Shown here: piece after piece, positions 1 to 10,883 of the stretch
How the letters are laid out: the number at the start of each line of letters is the position of its first letter
Position numbering within the stretch: position 1 is the first letter of the stretch
NCBI GenBank assembly: GCA_019915015.1
Contig: JAHBBC010000027.1
Coordinates: 372,001-436,000 of the forward strand
Reading direction: 5' to 3'
Source: Auriscalpium vulgare
Taxonomy: Eukaryota > Basidiomycota > Agaricomycetes > Russulales > Auriscalpiaceae
DNA length: 64,000 nucleotides
The notes under the pieces: generated by a model
The model's input: only the letters and a program-made list of their open reading frames with translations
What the model was told of the DNA's origin: nothing
Databases searched by the model: none
Made by a program: the position numbers and the translations under genes

Positions 1-789
1 GCCCTCATACCCGCCTGCCCATCCGTAGTGGATTCCCGGCACTTTGCGATACGGAGCGACGGCTCACGACCCCCGGCTGGCTTGGGACGTTGGCAGAAGA
101 CTGACTGTACCCTCCACAGCATGTACTTCGGTTTCTCCTTGACACCGTGCGCTCGCCGCGGACCGGCGGACCCTCGACGCTGCGATAACTCGGTGTCCGA
201 TCGACGAATGTATGTCCGAGCGACGCTTTGTGCATCTCGTGTATGCCAATACATATATTTGGTGTCTTTTCTGGAGAAGTAGAGCGCGCAGATGTGGCTG
301 CTGTATTGTGAGCGGTTTGAGGCCTACGTTGTGATCGACTGCCTGCAATGGCTGCAGGATATAGTTCATGGGATATGCATCAACTTTGCTCGCTGAAATG
401 CAGATACAATTGCATGGGAAAGATACATCCCACATTCGAGAGCGGCAGACTACATGAACTCCACATGTCCCATTCTTCCGCCCTGCGATGATACGAGAAT
501 ACGAAAGCGCAAGCTTGACAAGTTACAGAAGATGGTCAAACTGCACAACCAATCCAAAATGCGAGCAAATGTCAGCGCGCAATAAACACGAAAGAAAGCT
601 ATATGCGATAGGTACTTGCTGACCAGGCGGACTCCAAGGCAATCCGACATGCCTTGACTGGGAACCGACTCGGAGGACACACTGAAGAATGACCCCCATC
701 AACGACAACACTGGCAGACGGTAACGCTTCTGTGGTGCGCACCAAGGCCGCCATGGCTCGGGTTCCGCGCGCTTTCAAACGATGAGCTA
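1..789. other. No confident gene
   Basis: Several short ORFs are present on both strands, but none shows a recognisable domain or a convincing exon chain. The stretch around 480-620 holds a phrase (a 'tgatacgagaatacg'-like core) that recurs near 23,860, 40,530 and 55,350. It is therefore probably the distal part of the dispersed locus whose start-proximal part lies at 790-1020. Confidence 0.4.
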
Positions 790-1020
790 CTAGTAGGGAG
801 GGGTAAAAGGCCATGGTGAGGAGGTGTGTGCGCGACGCGAGGCAGCGACATGGGGGAGGGTGGGCAAGACAGGATGGGTCTGAGAGCAAATGCGGCGTGG
901 TTTATATGTGCGCAGCGTGTTTGTGTCATGCCTCAAAGCCAAACAGAGATAGCACACGTCGGCGCGTCGGCCGCACGTGACGTGGCGGCACAAGGGAACG
1001 AAAAAAGACGACCTGGCCAA
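790..1020 (-). repeat. Dispersed promoter/start-exon repeat, copy 1
   Basis: Read on the minus strand, this matches a unit seen again near 7628, 21,500, 23,370, 40,790 and 55,664. The unit contains an E-box-like CACGTG or CACGTGA, a TATA-like ATATAA sequence about 50-60 bp before the start codon, and a short first exon encoding a Pro/His-rich peptide. In the better copies that peptide contains RPAPHHGL. This copy retains the promoter part and a degraded exon. The function of the encoded peptide is unknown. Confidence 0.55.
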
Positions 1021-1205
1021 ACTCATGCACGATACTTTTGACTGAGTGTAAGATCATACATGGGCGGAGTAATGATAGCCCGTGAGCTTTGAACTCCACG
1101 CGAGAGCGAGGTAGGCCGGAACGAAGCCGCGGACGTATTCATTCATCTGCAATTCCACCCGACTGACATTACATTGACAGCAAGCGAGTGCTAGAGAGAA
1201 CACGC

Positions 1206-1517
1206 ATGGACCGTGACTCAAACTTTCGTGGAATGTTGGACAGTTCGTTTCTGACCACCGATATGCATGGTGAAGAGTTTTTTGCCTCCCGGTCTAGAGC
1301 TTATAACAGCTTTCGTGCCCTGATTACGACGCCTCAGCACATAGGAAAAACACTGGATCAGCAACGCACCTTAGACTGGTACCACATATATCGAGTCTTT
1401 GACGGAGCTCCAGAATTCCGAGACTGGCTGAGGGCATACAGAGCAGAAATGAACGTTACGCAAAGATGCGCGCAAGCGATGAGCACAGCGTCGGCAATGA
1501 GCACCTCAATCATATAA
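1206..1517 (+). CDS. Unrecognised small ORF
   Basis: The ORF reads from the ATG at 1206 through a mixed hydrophilic and aromatic sequence with phrases such as NSFRALITTP and YHIYRVFDGAPEF, which look more protein-like than the surrounding frames. No family is recognised. There is no clear promoter and no downstream exon could be joined. It may be an exon of a decayed gene or a chance ORF. Confidence 0.25.
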   Translation: MDRDSNFRGMLDSSFLTTDMHGEEFFASRSRAYNSFRALITTPQHIGKTLDQQRTLDWYHIYRVFDGAPEFRDWLRAYRAEMNVTQRCAQAMSTASAMSTSII

Positions 1518-1519
1518 CC

Positions 1520-3290
1520 GTCATTCCAAAGATTACAAGAGTGTTTCGGATTGACGACGACTTGATCTTTGCACGCTGTGTAGAGCTCTGTTGGCGCTGG
1601 TCAGATGGAATCCATATAAAAGTCTCCGGATGCGTACGGAACAAAAGCAAGGCGGCCAGCTCACAGACGAACTGCAAGAACATTGGCAGACGCATGGTAA
1701 GAGAGGAGAGCTGGCGAGGAGCCGGGAGATATTTGTGTGGGTTTTTATACAGAACCTATATCGCGAATACAAGGCAGTGTGACAATTATGCGCTCGCCAC
1801 ACCACGCAACAACCACGCACCGCAGCCGACTCCCACGTTCAACTCGGCGACAGCCTCGTTCGTTTTTTTTTTTCATTTTGGTCGACAGCAATCACGACGC
1901 GCTGAGCACGAGCAAACTAGACATTGTGGGGGCATCAGATAGAAGCCCACGGTGTTGTGCTGCATGTACGGGGTGATGAGGCGACGCGGTGTCGCGGTCG
2001 TGTGGCTACCCGAAGCGCCACCCGCCAGCGGCGCAACCGTCGCCACAAGGTCCCCGTTGCCCCGTCGCCGCACCGCAAGTGCCGTCAATCTTCGTCCGTC
2101 GATACTTCGTCTTCAACTCGCTCATGAATCCTGCTGAGAATTGGCGGGAGCTCGAGGTATGTGCCACGTCGCAGTTGACCGGCCGTGTGCGTGCTTCATC
2201 ACCTAGCTGTATCGCGTCTTTTCGACGATCATTGTCATTTCTGCTGGTTGGGGGCACGAGAAATCGGTAGAAAAAAAGAATGGTTCGATTGAAAGGTACG
2301 AGGCAAGCATCTGCTGTGACATACGCCCGATGCTAACATCGGATGCTACCGCCCCAGGCTCGCCCCTTCACCTACGCACATCTCCCGCTTCTATCCTTCT
2401 CACTTGATCACCGTGCGTCTCACCCACCCTGACGCTGCGTACGTCGTGCTGCTGTGCCTCTGTACCGCACGAATAGGCCACTTTTTATGGTGCATACGCG
2501 ATATCCGGACGATGCTGTTGAAGGCCACGTCTCGCGCAGCACTTAACTTGAACAGCGCTCATCGGGGTACGTAGGCCTTCTATGACCCGCTTCAGCTGTC
2601 TGACATCGTCATGCTATGCTCCTCTTCGTCAAATGCGCAGAGCTGACGCATGCGTTGATAGATCGACTCCCAGCAGAGTGGCTCCACCCTGTCCTGCTAG
2701 CGCATAGGCTCGCTAGTCTCCTGCCTGCCGGACGCGGGTATACGTGTGACACATCGTCGGCCAGGATTTGTTCCCCGCGTCTGTCAATAGCTCCACGAGC
2801 CCTGTGTGGCGACTGTCTTTGCGCCTTGTATATCTCTTCGAAATATACTTCTTGTTCTTGTGATTGGCCAACGACGTCGTTGCGTTACGTGCTCTAGTCG
2901 GCGCTTCCTCCTCTTTGGGCGCACGCTACAGAATGATACCAAACAAATAATATGGAAGCATACGAAAGGGATAAAAGGCACACACGCAGTACATTGAACT
3001 ACGCAATTGTGACTCAGACCGTTGCTACGACCCTCGCGGAACAAGGCCCAATTAGTGGGACAGGTCCGTATGGCCCAAGATTCAGAGAACAAACAGTAAA
3101 TTTGATCTAGTCCCTCTGTCGCCGCGAAGACCATCGAATAGAACTGCTGGCATTGCCCGGCTTGGGCCGCTTGAACTCTCCGCTACAACAATAAACGCTA
3201 CAACAATACTAGGTCCGAAAGCGGCTTTCAATTTGTAATTGTGTTACCATGTTGTACCTTGTATTTGACAGCGATGCCGCCGCCGTCACA
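1520..3290. other. Region without a supported gene
   Basis: A TATA-like ATATAAAAG lies near 1613 and short ORFs occur on both strands, but no domain or splice chain could be supported. There is a short T-tract near 1865. The segment before 3290 is the likely upstream region of the F-box gene. Confidence 0.4.
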
Positions 3291-3400
3291 TATAACAGTA
3301 TTTCCGCATGTGCCACATGGACGGTCTTTCCCATCTTCCATCCCACACACGAATCCAAAAAGCCCCTCCCCTTCCGAGTTGCACACCCTCTCGCCGTCAA

Positions 3401-5573
3401 ATGTTTACCTCAATTATTCAAAGATTTCGTTCAATGTTGACACGAAAGCGTAGGTCCGCTGTCCCCTCCGTTCGGAGCGGGCTCAGTACCGACAGGTTGT
3501 GGTCGTCCGAGGGCGAACACCACTCTGTGGAGAACATCCCTGACGAACACAGCGCCGACGCCCCCCAAGCATCCGTACAAGTGGATTACAGCTCCACGGA
3601 CAGCATCCCCGATTACCCTGCGGCCCCCAGCGCCAACGTTCTGTCAGCAGCATCCCAGGATGGCAGTCATCCTCGTCCAGGTTCAATCAACAGCACGGCC
3701 TGCTCCATTCACTCCTATGCGCTCTTACGGGACGACGCTATACGCCAGCACAAAAACTTGCTGGCGGAATTTTGCCGCCTCCGCAACTACTTTTGGATCT
3801 CCGCCTGCGGCCTGCCCGACGAAATCCTAATACACATCTTCTCCTTCTGTTCCGACGAACGAAAGAAGGCGGTCCGTGGCTGCCAGCACCGTGTGTGGCA
3901 CTGGTTCCAAGTCACACATGTGTGCAACCGCTGGCGGAAGGCGGCGCTACAACCATGCGAGCTGTGGCGCACGATCGACATGTCATGGGGACAGGATTGG
4001 TTGCGGCTGGCCGCCAGCCGGGCAAAAGGGCCGCTGACTATACATCCTGGTGTCGGCCCCGCAAGGCTGCGATGTCAGGTCCTGGATGAACACTTCGACA
4101 GGATCGTGCAGCTACACATCACGGTTAGTCCTGAAGAAGTTTCCACGATGAGTTCTCGCGGCGCACCAAAGCTGGAGGACTTGACACTGGTCGTGCGGGG
4201 AGAAGGTGGCCCCTCATGGACAGAAGCACCTTTCGGAGGATACGCACCAAATCTGCGCAAGCTCACCCTCGATGGCACATGGTTCTACAAGTGGGATAAT
4301 CGTGTGTGGAGCAAAATTGGGAGCATTTGCCTGCGCCACCTGCCGACTCGGAGGCACCTGGATCAGTCGGAGGTTACTTCGCGTCTTCGCACAAATGCCC
4401 CAGCTGAAGAACATCGAAATGGAATTGGTACCAGAGCTCAGGAATGCCAAGGATCTCTTACGCGTCAAATTGCCAGTACTGGAACGTTTGAAGCTAGACG
4501 GTTATGCCCAATGGATTGCAGCAATGCTTGAATCCCTGGACCCTGATCCGGCGCAGACAAACATCTACCTGAACGCGGAATACGATCCGAATCGCCCACG
4601 CAATCGCATTCACGGGAACTTCACCGCCTACTCCATTTTCCCTATTGTTGCCCACCTTATTCAAAAGTCGACCGCTCGGTTCCAGCACTCAGACTTGAGA
4701 GTCCATTCCGCCTACCATAGCGAGACGGATTCATACAAGGTTGTAGAATTCAAAGCACATACCAAAAATCCCCATCGCAATTTCTCCCTCACGTTGAAGG
4801 TCAGCCCCTTTGAGGAATTCTACGCCAGCAAAGCGATATTCAACTTCATGGATACCATACCAAAAGCGCTGGACGATCTGTTCCGGATGGACGTGCATAT
4901 GGACCACAGATGGGGACAGAAGCACTGGCGTAGTCTTTTCAAGCGTGCAGGTGGAGTCCAGGAGATTGACATCAAGTCAGACCTGAAGAACATGGAGAAT
5001 CTGGTGGCAGGCCTCCAATCCTCGCGACTTGCCGCCGATGGTATGCTAGAGGATGACCACATGCTCCCATGTCCACAACTGCGGAAACTCCTGTTTACTG
5101 AATGGCAAGAATTGGTCGATGAGCACTTCGATCCAGATGATGTGCTGCATCCTCTGGCAGCTGGTGGACAAGAGGAAGGTGAAGGAGGTGACGGTGTGGG
5201 ATTGGAAGCTATCACACCGGACGGTACAGGAGACAACGAAGACACTGATCCTCCCGAGGATAGTGAGGAAGGCAGCGACGTGGACACCGAATCTGTCGCA
5301 TCGTATGATGCAGGATTTTTTGAAGGAGGTTCAATCGTGCCCGACGAGCACAGCGGGGTGACGGAAGCGACTCCCGGAGGCCATAGCAGCATGCTCCAGA
5401 GCAACCAGTATGCAGACGACCTCCGACTTGTCGAGAGACGAAGGGTGTTGGGAAGGGAAATTGACGCGATTTTAGAACAGCGCGAGCAGACTGGTTTGCT
5501 CTCAGAGTACAGATACTGGATATGTCGCCAGCGCGAAGATGGGAACTTTGTACTTGTAGAGACAAAATTGTGA
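3401..5573 (+). CDS. F-box protein with frame break near 4310-4395
   Basis: This is a probable F-box substrate adaptor for an SCF ubiquitin ligase. The ATG at 3401 opens a Ser/Pro-rich N-terminus. An F-box-like motif follows, beginning LPDEILIHIFSFC at about residue 144, with the typical later pattern WFQVTHVCNRWRKAAL and LWRTIDMS. Leucine-rich-repeat-like stretches such as PNLRKLTLDG come next. The C-terminal half (frame 3, to 5573) holds more repeat-like segments and an acidic tail. The two halves lie in different frames. Either a 61-bp GT-AG interval at 4306-4366 is an intron, which would restore a 703-residue product, or there are two single-base deletions. The second option is suggested because frame 1 briefly reads EAPGSVGGYFAS between the halves. 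Fungal F-box proteins of this size are common and usually of unknown substrate. Confidence 0.8.
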
Positions 5574-5579
5574 CAATGT

Positions 5580-6125
5580 GGGGCTGTAATTTCGTGGGGA
5601 CTTCAATACTAAGTGGCAGTCAGAACGATATCCACGTACCGGCACAGATAAAAACCAGACCGCGAAAGTCATGACGCCGCATTGACGTTCACAATGCACC
5701 GGACCGTCATAGATAGGCTGATCTGCTGTATAACTTCAGTATAGCGGAGTCCTGGATTATAATCTCCATTCAAACAGTTGTCCCTCGCGGAGAGGCATGT
5801 TCAGGACCTGGCGAGTATGCCGTGTCCCCGTCAAGCTGCGCGTAACTGATGGATTTTGAGGTTCACAGGCACGTCGTACTTCAATTAATTATACTGATGC
5901 ACCACTGGTAGTATGACACGGTCAAAAAAGTGCCCTGGGATCGTATTCGCCTCGGCACGCACCTACTAAACCCTAGTAGGGTTGTTCTGAAGAGTTGTCT
6001 CAGTGTTGATGCCAGGCTCGTTCGGCACCCAGTGAGCTCGCGACGAACTTCCAAGTCCAAAATGTTCGGTAATGAGAGATTCATCGCGGATAAGACGTCA
6101 GTACCATCCGGAAGTAGGACTTTCG
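5580..6125. other. F-box 3' flank, no gene seen
   Basis: This AT-richer stretch follows the F-box stop codon. It contains no supported ORF chain, RNA gene or repeat that I could identify. Confidence 0.4.
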
Positions 6126-6129
6126 GACG

Positions 6130-7200
6130 CAGAGTGCGGGCAGGTGGTAGTATGTGGCGAGAGAGCCCGGAGTTTGCCGGTCCTACGTCGCGTTGAGCGC
6201 TCGACAGGCCCTTCGTCTTGCTTCACTCTCCTACATCCACTGAACCCCAGCTATTCTATCTTCTCACCGCGACAACTTTATCAGACGAGCATCGACTCTC
6301 CCATGGTCGCTGGAGAGGCAGTTTCTGGATACAGATGCAAGTCGAGTGCGCCAAAGTGATATCGGTGAAGCACACTGATCGGGCGACAATCGACTCCACA
6401 GACAGCCTCGACAACCGGAAGGGATGATGTAGGTGCGCTCACAGAACACTCTACCCCACTCGATTGCTTATCGCTTGTCTTAAATGTTGTTTTCGGTGCC
6501 ATGTCCGTCATGTGCCGTTGCTCGCCACACGTACGTCCCTCATATTCTAGTTGTCTCCCCACCACAATCCCAAGTGTTTCTGTGTATGTGGCACGCCGCA
6601 TGTGTAAGAATGGGCGCCGGGTGCCCGACGGTCGGTCGCTTCGTTTGCTATCGGGGTACACCTAGCGTCTGATCTATCAGCTCTGGTAGCCCATCCTCTG
6701 CGCAGGTGCCCTCGCGAGCTTTCTGAACCGTTGACATTCCGAGAACTCGCAGTGACGTCTGATGTTGAGGCTGCGGCACTCCAGCAAATGCTCGGCCGCG
6801 CGCTGGCCTTGTGACTAATTCATCATTGACTGTTCAAATTGTAGGAGAGTAATCACTCTGCTGGACCAGGAGCCAGGCGCCTCGATTATCTGCCCACGCG
6901 GTCGACCGCAATTTCTATGAGAAGAGGCCGTTGAGCTAAATGCGAGTGAATTGCAGCCCACGCGGACTACTGAAAAGCTATTAACTCGTCCCTTTGTTCT
7001 ACAGCATCATGCACTGTCCCGTTGGGCCATCAGTAGGACTGTCTGGCCGACTTATCTCGTCATCAAATCATCTCGAGAGCGGCGGTCATGTCTTTCTTGG
7101 CCTGCGCAGAGGTTGATGCGGGGAGAGGTAGGCATCAGCGCGCGCTTTGGTAGAACTCGCCACGGCGGCAGCGTTTCCTCGCCAGACTCGATTCGCATAG
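6130..7200 (+). repeat. Dispersed repeat family E, copy 1
   Basis: This segment is clearly similar to 38,290-39,700 and 62,585-63,960. Shared landmarks in the same order are a phrase ending 'cggagtttgccg', a 'gaagcacactgat...gactccacagacagcctcgac' block, a 'gccatgtccgt...gtacgtccctcat' block, a 'cttcgtttgctatcgggg' block, and a putative intron ending in 'caaattgtag'. The spacing suggests a spliced ancestral gene. All three copies are broken by stops in every frame, so they look like decayed members of a multicopy family. The product could not be identified. Confidence 0.65.
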
Positions 7201-7627
7201 AGGTCCGTCCCCATGATCTGTTTTGCTGCCCAGGCGCATCGCATCAGGTGTTTCCCATAGTCCTTGTCGTACGAGAGAAAAGGGAGGTGTCCATGCGGCG
7301 TGCGCGGCAGCAAGCCTACAATCTCGGTGCGTACTGTAAATTCTCTCCCATTCTCGATACTTGCCTGACACCGCCCCCAGCTTTCCCGGCGCCGACAGCG
7401 CATATGAGGCGCCTACATCGCTAGTGCCTTCTGCGAGGCGATGGTACGCAAATCGTGTTTGTGATAGACCCCTACATCGTAGAACTAACTGCCCCGCCGT
7501 TCGCGCTAGCTTCAGCATGGATACCACGAAGGGCGACCTCCATAGTTGACGTGGATTGCACCATCGACAACGTTGCCCTTCCTGCCGCGTGGGCTGCTGA
7601 GTCAGGCAGGGTAGGATGTCTGGGCAC

Positions 7628-7760
7628 GAGGCGAAGATAGCAGCGACATGAGGGCGAGGAGACAACAGCGGATGGCTCTGAGTTCAAATGCGACGTGGTT
7701 TATATGTGCTCAGCGTGTTTGTGTGATGGCTCGAAGCCTAACAGAGTCGCACCTTTCTGT
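7628..7760 (-). repeat. Dispersed promoter repeat, copy 2 (partial)
   Basis: On the minus strand this matches the promoter part of the unit at 790-1020, including the 'gcgtggtttatatgtg' TATA region and the 'cagcgtgtttgtgt' block. The start exon is degraded. Confidence 0.55.
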
Positions 7761-8206
7761 GGAAGTCGTGGGGAAACTGGAAGTGCTTCAGCCCGAGAGA
7801 GTACTCGCAGACTTAAAAGAGAATTCTTAATCCCAAGCCCATATGTCGTGTTCCTCGGATTGATGCCAATGTGAGAAACACGGGATGACTGGATCACCGC
7901 CTCCGAAAACGCTGGGCTGCGCGAGGAAATGTACGCGGAACAGCGCCACCTCGCCACCTCGCCACCCTTGACGTGGTGGGAACCGTCAACAGATGGTGCG
8001 CTTCTACACCAATCACCTCGTATAGCGAACGGTATTCACCTTATTAGATGGACGCGATGTTGTGTTGAGCGTCTGCTGGCGTGGTTCATGGTTCTACCCG
8101 TGTCACCCTCAATAGGCAAAAAACACGCACCATGTATGGTGTATCCCCTAGCTTGGGAGGACGCTGCGGTGACCACGTCAAGGTGCCCGAGGAGAGGATT
8201 GCAGGC

Positions 8207-8212
8207 ATATAA
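8207..8212 (+). promoter_or_regulatory. TATA box of zinc-finger gene
   Basis: TATAAG lies about 50 bp upstream of the ATG at 8257, a plausible spacing for a fungal core promoter. It is preceded by GC-rich sequence with no competing ATG between it and the chosen start. Confidence 0.5.
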
Positions 8213-8256
8213 GAAAAGCTTCATACGCCCCAGTCAGTCCATCGCTCACCGCAATA

Positions 8257-8941
8257 ATGCAGGCACCCACCGATTACTCCTCGTCCGCATCGTCCTTCGG
8301 AGAACCGTTGCAGCCATTCCTTGGCCACCAGTGGCATGCATTGGGCGCGGTCGTCTTCCCGGACTTCGCATACACATCGATCGTGCCATCCAACGGTGTC
8401 GACCTCGGTTTATCCGAGTGGTTTCCATGGGCCGCCAACCCGGCAGGACACAATGCGAATGCCATGCTGGATGGCGGGTCAGGGTATGCAAGCATGGCGC
8501 TGACAGGGGCTTCGGAGCAGCACCTGTACCCGTACGTCAGCCTCCTCCCAGCGACAGAACCGCCGATGCAAACCTGACAAGCCTATCAGACGTCAGGAAG
8601 CAGCACTCCCACGGGCATTCGAACCGCTCGCCACCATCGGACCGCCTCCCTCGTTTGACCGCGATATATATCCCGCCCCCGCTGATCTGTCCACCTGGCA
8701 GTGCCCGCACTGCCCGTGGGTCCAGCGCAACCAGCGCGCGTACGACCTGCGGCGCCACGTCCGCACGCACGAGGCGCCACGCTGGGCGTGCGCAGCATGC
8801 GGGCGGGCATTTGCCCGCCGCGACGGGCTCGCAAGGCATGAGGGCCCGAAGGGTGGGCTTTGTGCGGGGCGCAGGGGCCGGTGCTGCGGGCGGAAGGGGA
8901 GGGCGGGGAGGGCGGGGGGTGTGGGCGTCGATGCGGAATGA
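8257..8941 (+). CDS. Small C2H2 zinc-finger protein (two exons)
   Basis: Exons 8257-8531 and 8590-8941 join across a 58-bp intron with donor GTACGT, branch CTGAC at 8574 and acceptor CAG. The product is 208 residues. The N-terminal 125 residues are rich in Ser, Pro and Gly and look like an activation or disordered region. The first finger (from about residue 130, CPHCPWVQRNQRAYDLRRHV) has the spacing C-x2-C-x14-H-x3-H. The second, starting CAACGRAFARRDGLARH, has C-x2-C-x12-H and then a distant Cys, so it is atypical (C2HC-like). The tail is Arg/Gly-rich and basic. The layout fits a nuclear DNA-binding transcription factor. Target genes cannot be read from the sequence. The intron phase and frame match exactly, so the model is good. 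Confidence 0.85.
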
Positions 8942-9755
8942 ACGAATGATGGTGGATCACCGAGAGTATATGCGTTGCCGCGCGGCTCATGCTGATAGGC
9001 ATTGGCCGGCGTCTGGCGAGGACAGTCCGGAATGTTGAACGTTAGTAAGCATGTAATGAGTTTGGATGCATATCTCACCGAAAGCACAGTGTATTCATGT
9101 TTCTCTCTGACGCCTTCAGCCGACTAGCATCATGACGCCCGATCGGATTGGTAGTGCAGAGGCCGTGGACTCATACAATATGCCCCGGGCATGATGCTCA
9201 TTAGCTTATATTCAACGCAGACGCCGACCATGGCGATTCTCATTTCTCTGAAATATTCACCGTGATCTTGAGACCCTTCGTGCAGATATGAGCTTGGATG
9301 GGTGCTGAGTCCGACTGCTGGCGATGCTGGAGACGGGTGAAAAAGATCAACAATCCGATTTGACAAAGCAGACTTCTTGGAAAACGCACCTATCGCACCT
9401 CTGCTGCACATCTAGCTCGCTTAGACGCGTAAATGGTCGCAGAATGGCCTGTACCAAGGCAAGACGTCTCCGCCTTGGCGATTGTATGGCCTGCCAACAC
9501 CGGGACACGTCGCCTTGTCGACGGACTGGCGGCCAGAAACACGGAGTTGCTGACGACCAGACAGCATATACACTTGCTGTGTGACAAGATAGTAGCGATG
9601 GAGGCGGCTTCAGTGGAATGTCGGTGTCGTCGAAGAGCAACGCGTCACCTGCCCGCCACCCGGGCGGCACAACGGCCGGTGGCGCGGTGGCGTTCGACAG
9701 ATCATCGCCATTCGCGAGCTTCAAACTCTACTCGCCTTGAACTCAAACCACCACC
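8942..9755. other. Intergenic region
   Basis: No gene is supported. A minus-strand ORF at 9347-9724 would start only 32 bp from the next gene's ATG and has no recognisable domain. The final 100-200 bp before 9756 are GC-rich and presumably contain the promoter of the HNH-like gene. No clear TATA box was found. Confidence 0.4.
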
Positions 9756-10883
9756 ATGGCCGTCGACCCGCAGCCGTTCATCATCCCCCTCGCCCCGTGC
9801 GCTCTCCCGCCCAGCCCCGCGCTCTTCCACGACATCCGCCTCACCAATGACCACAAGCGCGCGTACGCCACCGCGCGCATGCTTGAGGCGCTCACAGCGT
9901 GGCCGGGCCCCACCCCCAGCTGGCGGCGCCCCGTATTTACGCCCACCATCGCCGGGCGTGTTCTCGGACGACTCCTGTGCGAGGTTCCGGGGGTGCAGGG
10001 CGTCGACGCCGTCGCGCGCGAGATCAACGGCTGCACGCAGCCAAACGGGGCGGAGACGTTGCGCGCGCTCGCAGATCTCGCGGCGTACTATATGGACTGT
10101 CTGTTAGAGCCATGTGAGTATATCACGCAGGTCATGCATGAAGTATCGCTCATTTTTTCCGCGCAGTTCTCCAGGATGCGTATTTCGTTGAAGAGGAGGG
10201 GAAAGCCGCGGACGGCGGCCTTTACACGACTTCTATCGTGCCCCACGAATTAGGCGTATATGCACGTCAGGGAAGCGACAGGGTGTGTTTCTCATTGCTT
10301 TCTTGACTGTTTGCGTGATCTGATTTCGTCTGCCTCAGACCCAGCTCGTTTGGGATATACTCGAAAGACGGAACGAGTGCAACGTCGGCGGAGAAGAACA
10401 GCTCGAATGTTCGCAAAACAAGATCCCACTCATCTACATGGCACACAATCTGTTTCAGAAAATGGATATCTGGTTCACTGCCGTTGAGGTCCGCACTACT
10501 GTGCTGTCTTCTGTGTCGCGATCCCTGTTGACGTCGACTTACCACAGGGTTCCCCGAATATGTATACCCTCGAGAGCCGAATCCCCAAAGATCTATTCGC
10601 TGTCATGGAAGAGAATCCCGTGACGTTCAAGTCGAAAGACCCAGCTCGTCTGCCTCTACCCGATCCGCTTTACATCAGCTTCCACCGCGCTGTCGCTCGT
10701 GTTCTCCATCTGTCCGGCGCAGGACAATACATTACTCTCCAACTCTCCTTGCGTCGTGCCCGCGAGCTGTCAGGGATAACAGAGCGCCTGGGGACTCGGC
10801 TGGACCATCGTGATGATCTGGAAGCCCAGGCGGTGGCGCTGAAGATGCTGAGAATGCTTGGGGTGGTCGCAGAGCCTGAGTAG
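9756..10883 (+). CDS. HNH-nuclease-family protein, divergent (four exons)
   Basis: Exons are 9756-10113, 10167-10282, 10339-10488 and 10548-10883. The introns are 53-59 bp, all GT-AG, and the phases are consistent, giving 319 residues. The C-terminal half resembles a large Agaricomycete family annotated as HNH nuclease domain proteins (HNH_2-like). It has the pattern N-x-IPL...H-x-LFQK-x-DIWF followed by an xPNMYTL strand, a VTFKSKDPARLPLPDP stretch, and a helix containing ARVLHLSGAGQYI. The usual first His-containing motif (A/T-H-I-I-P) appears here as TSIVPHELG, so the conserved His is replaced by Ser. Catalysis may therefore be lost, or the following His may substitute. The family's cellular role is unknown. 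Family assignment is from recalled patterns. Confidence 0.75.

Noticed and set aside
9347..9724. Divergent minus-strand gene next to the HNH-like gene
   Set aside because: It would start 32 bp from the HNH gene ATG with no room for promoters, shows no domain, and is poor in expected codon pattern.
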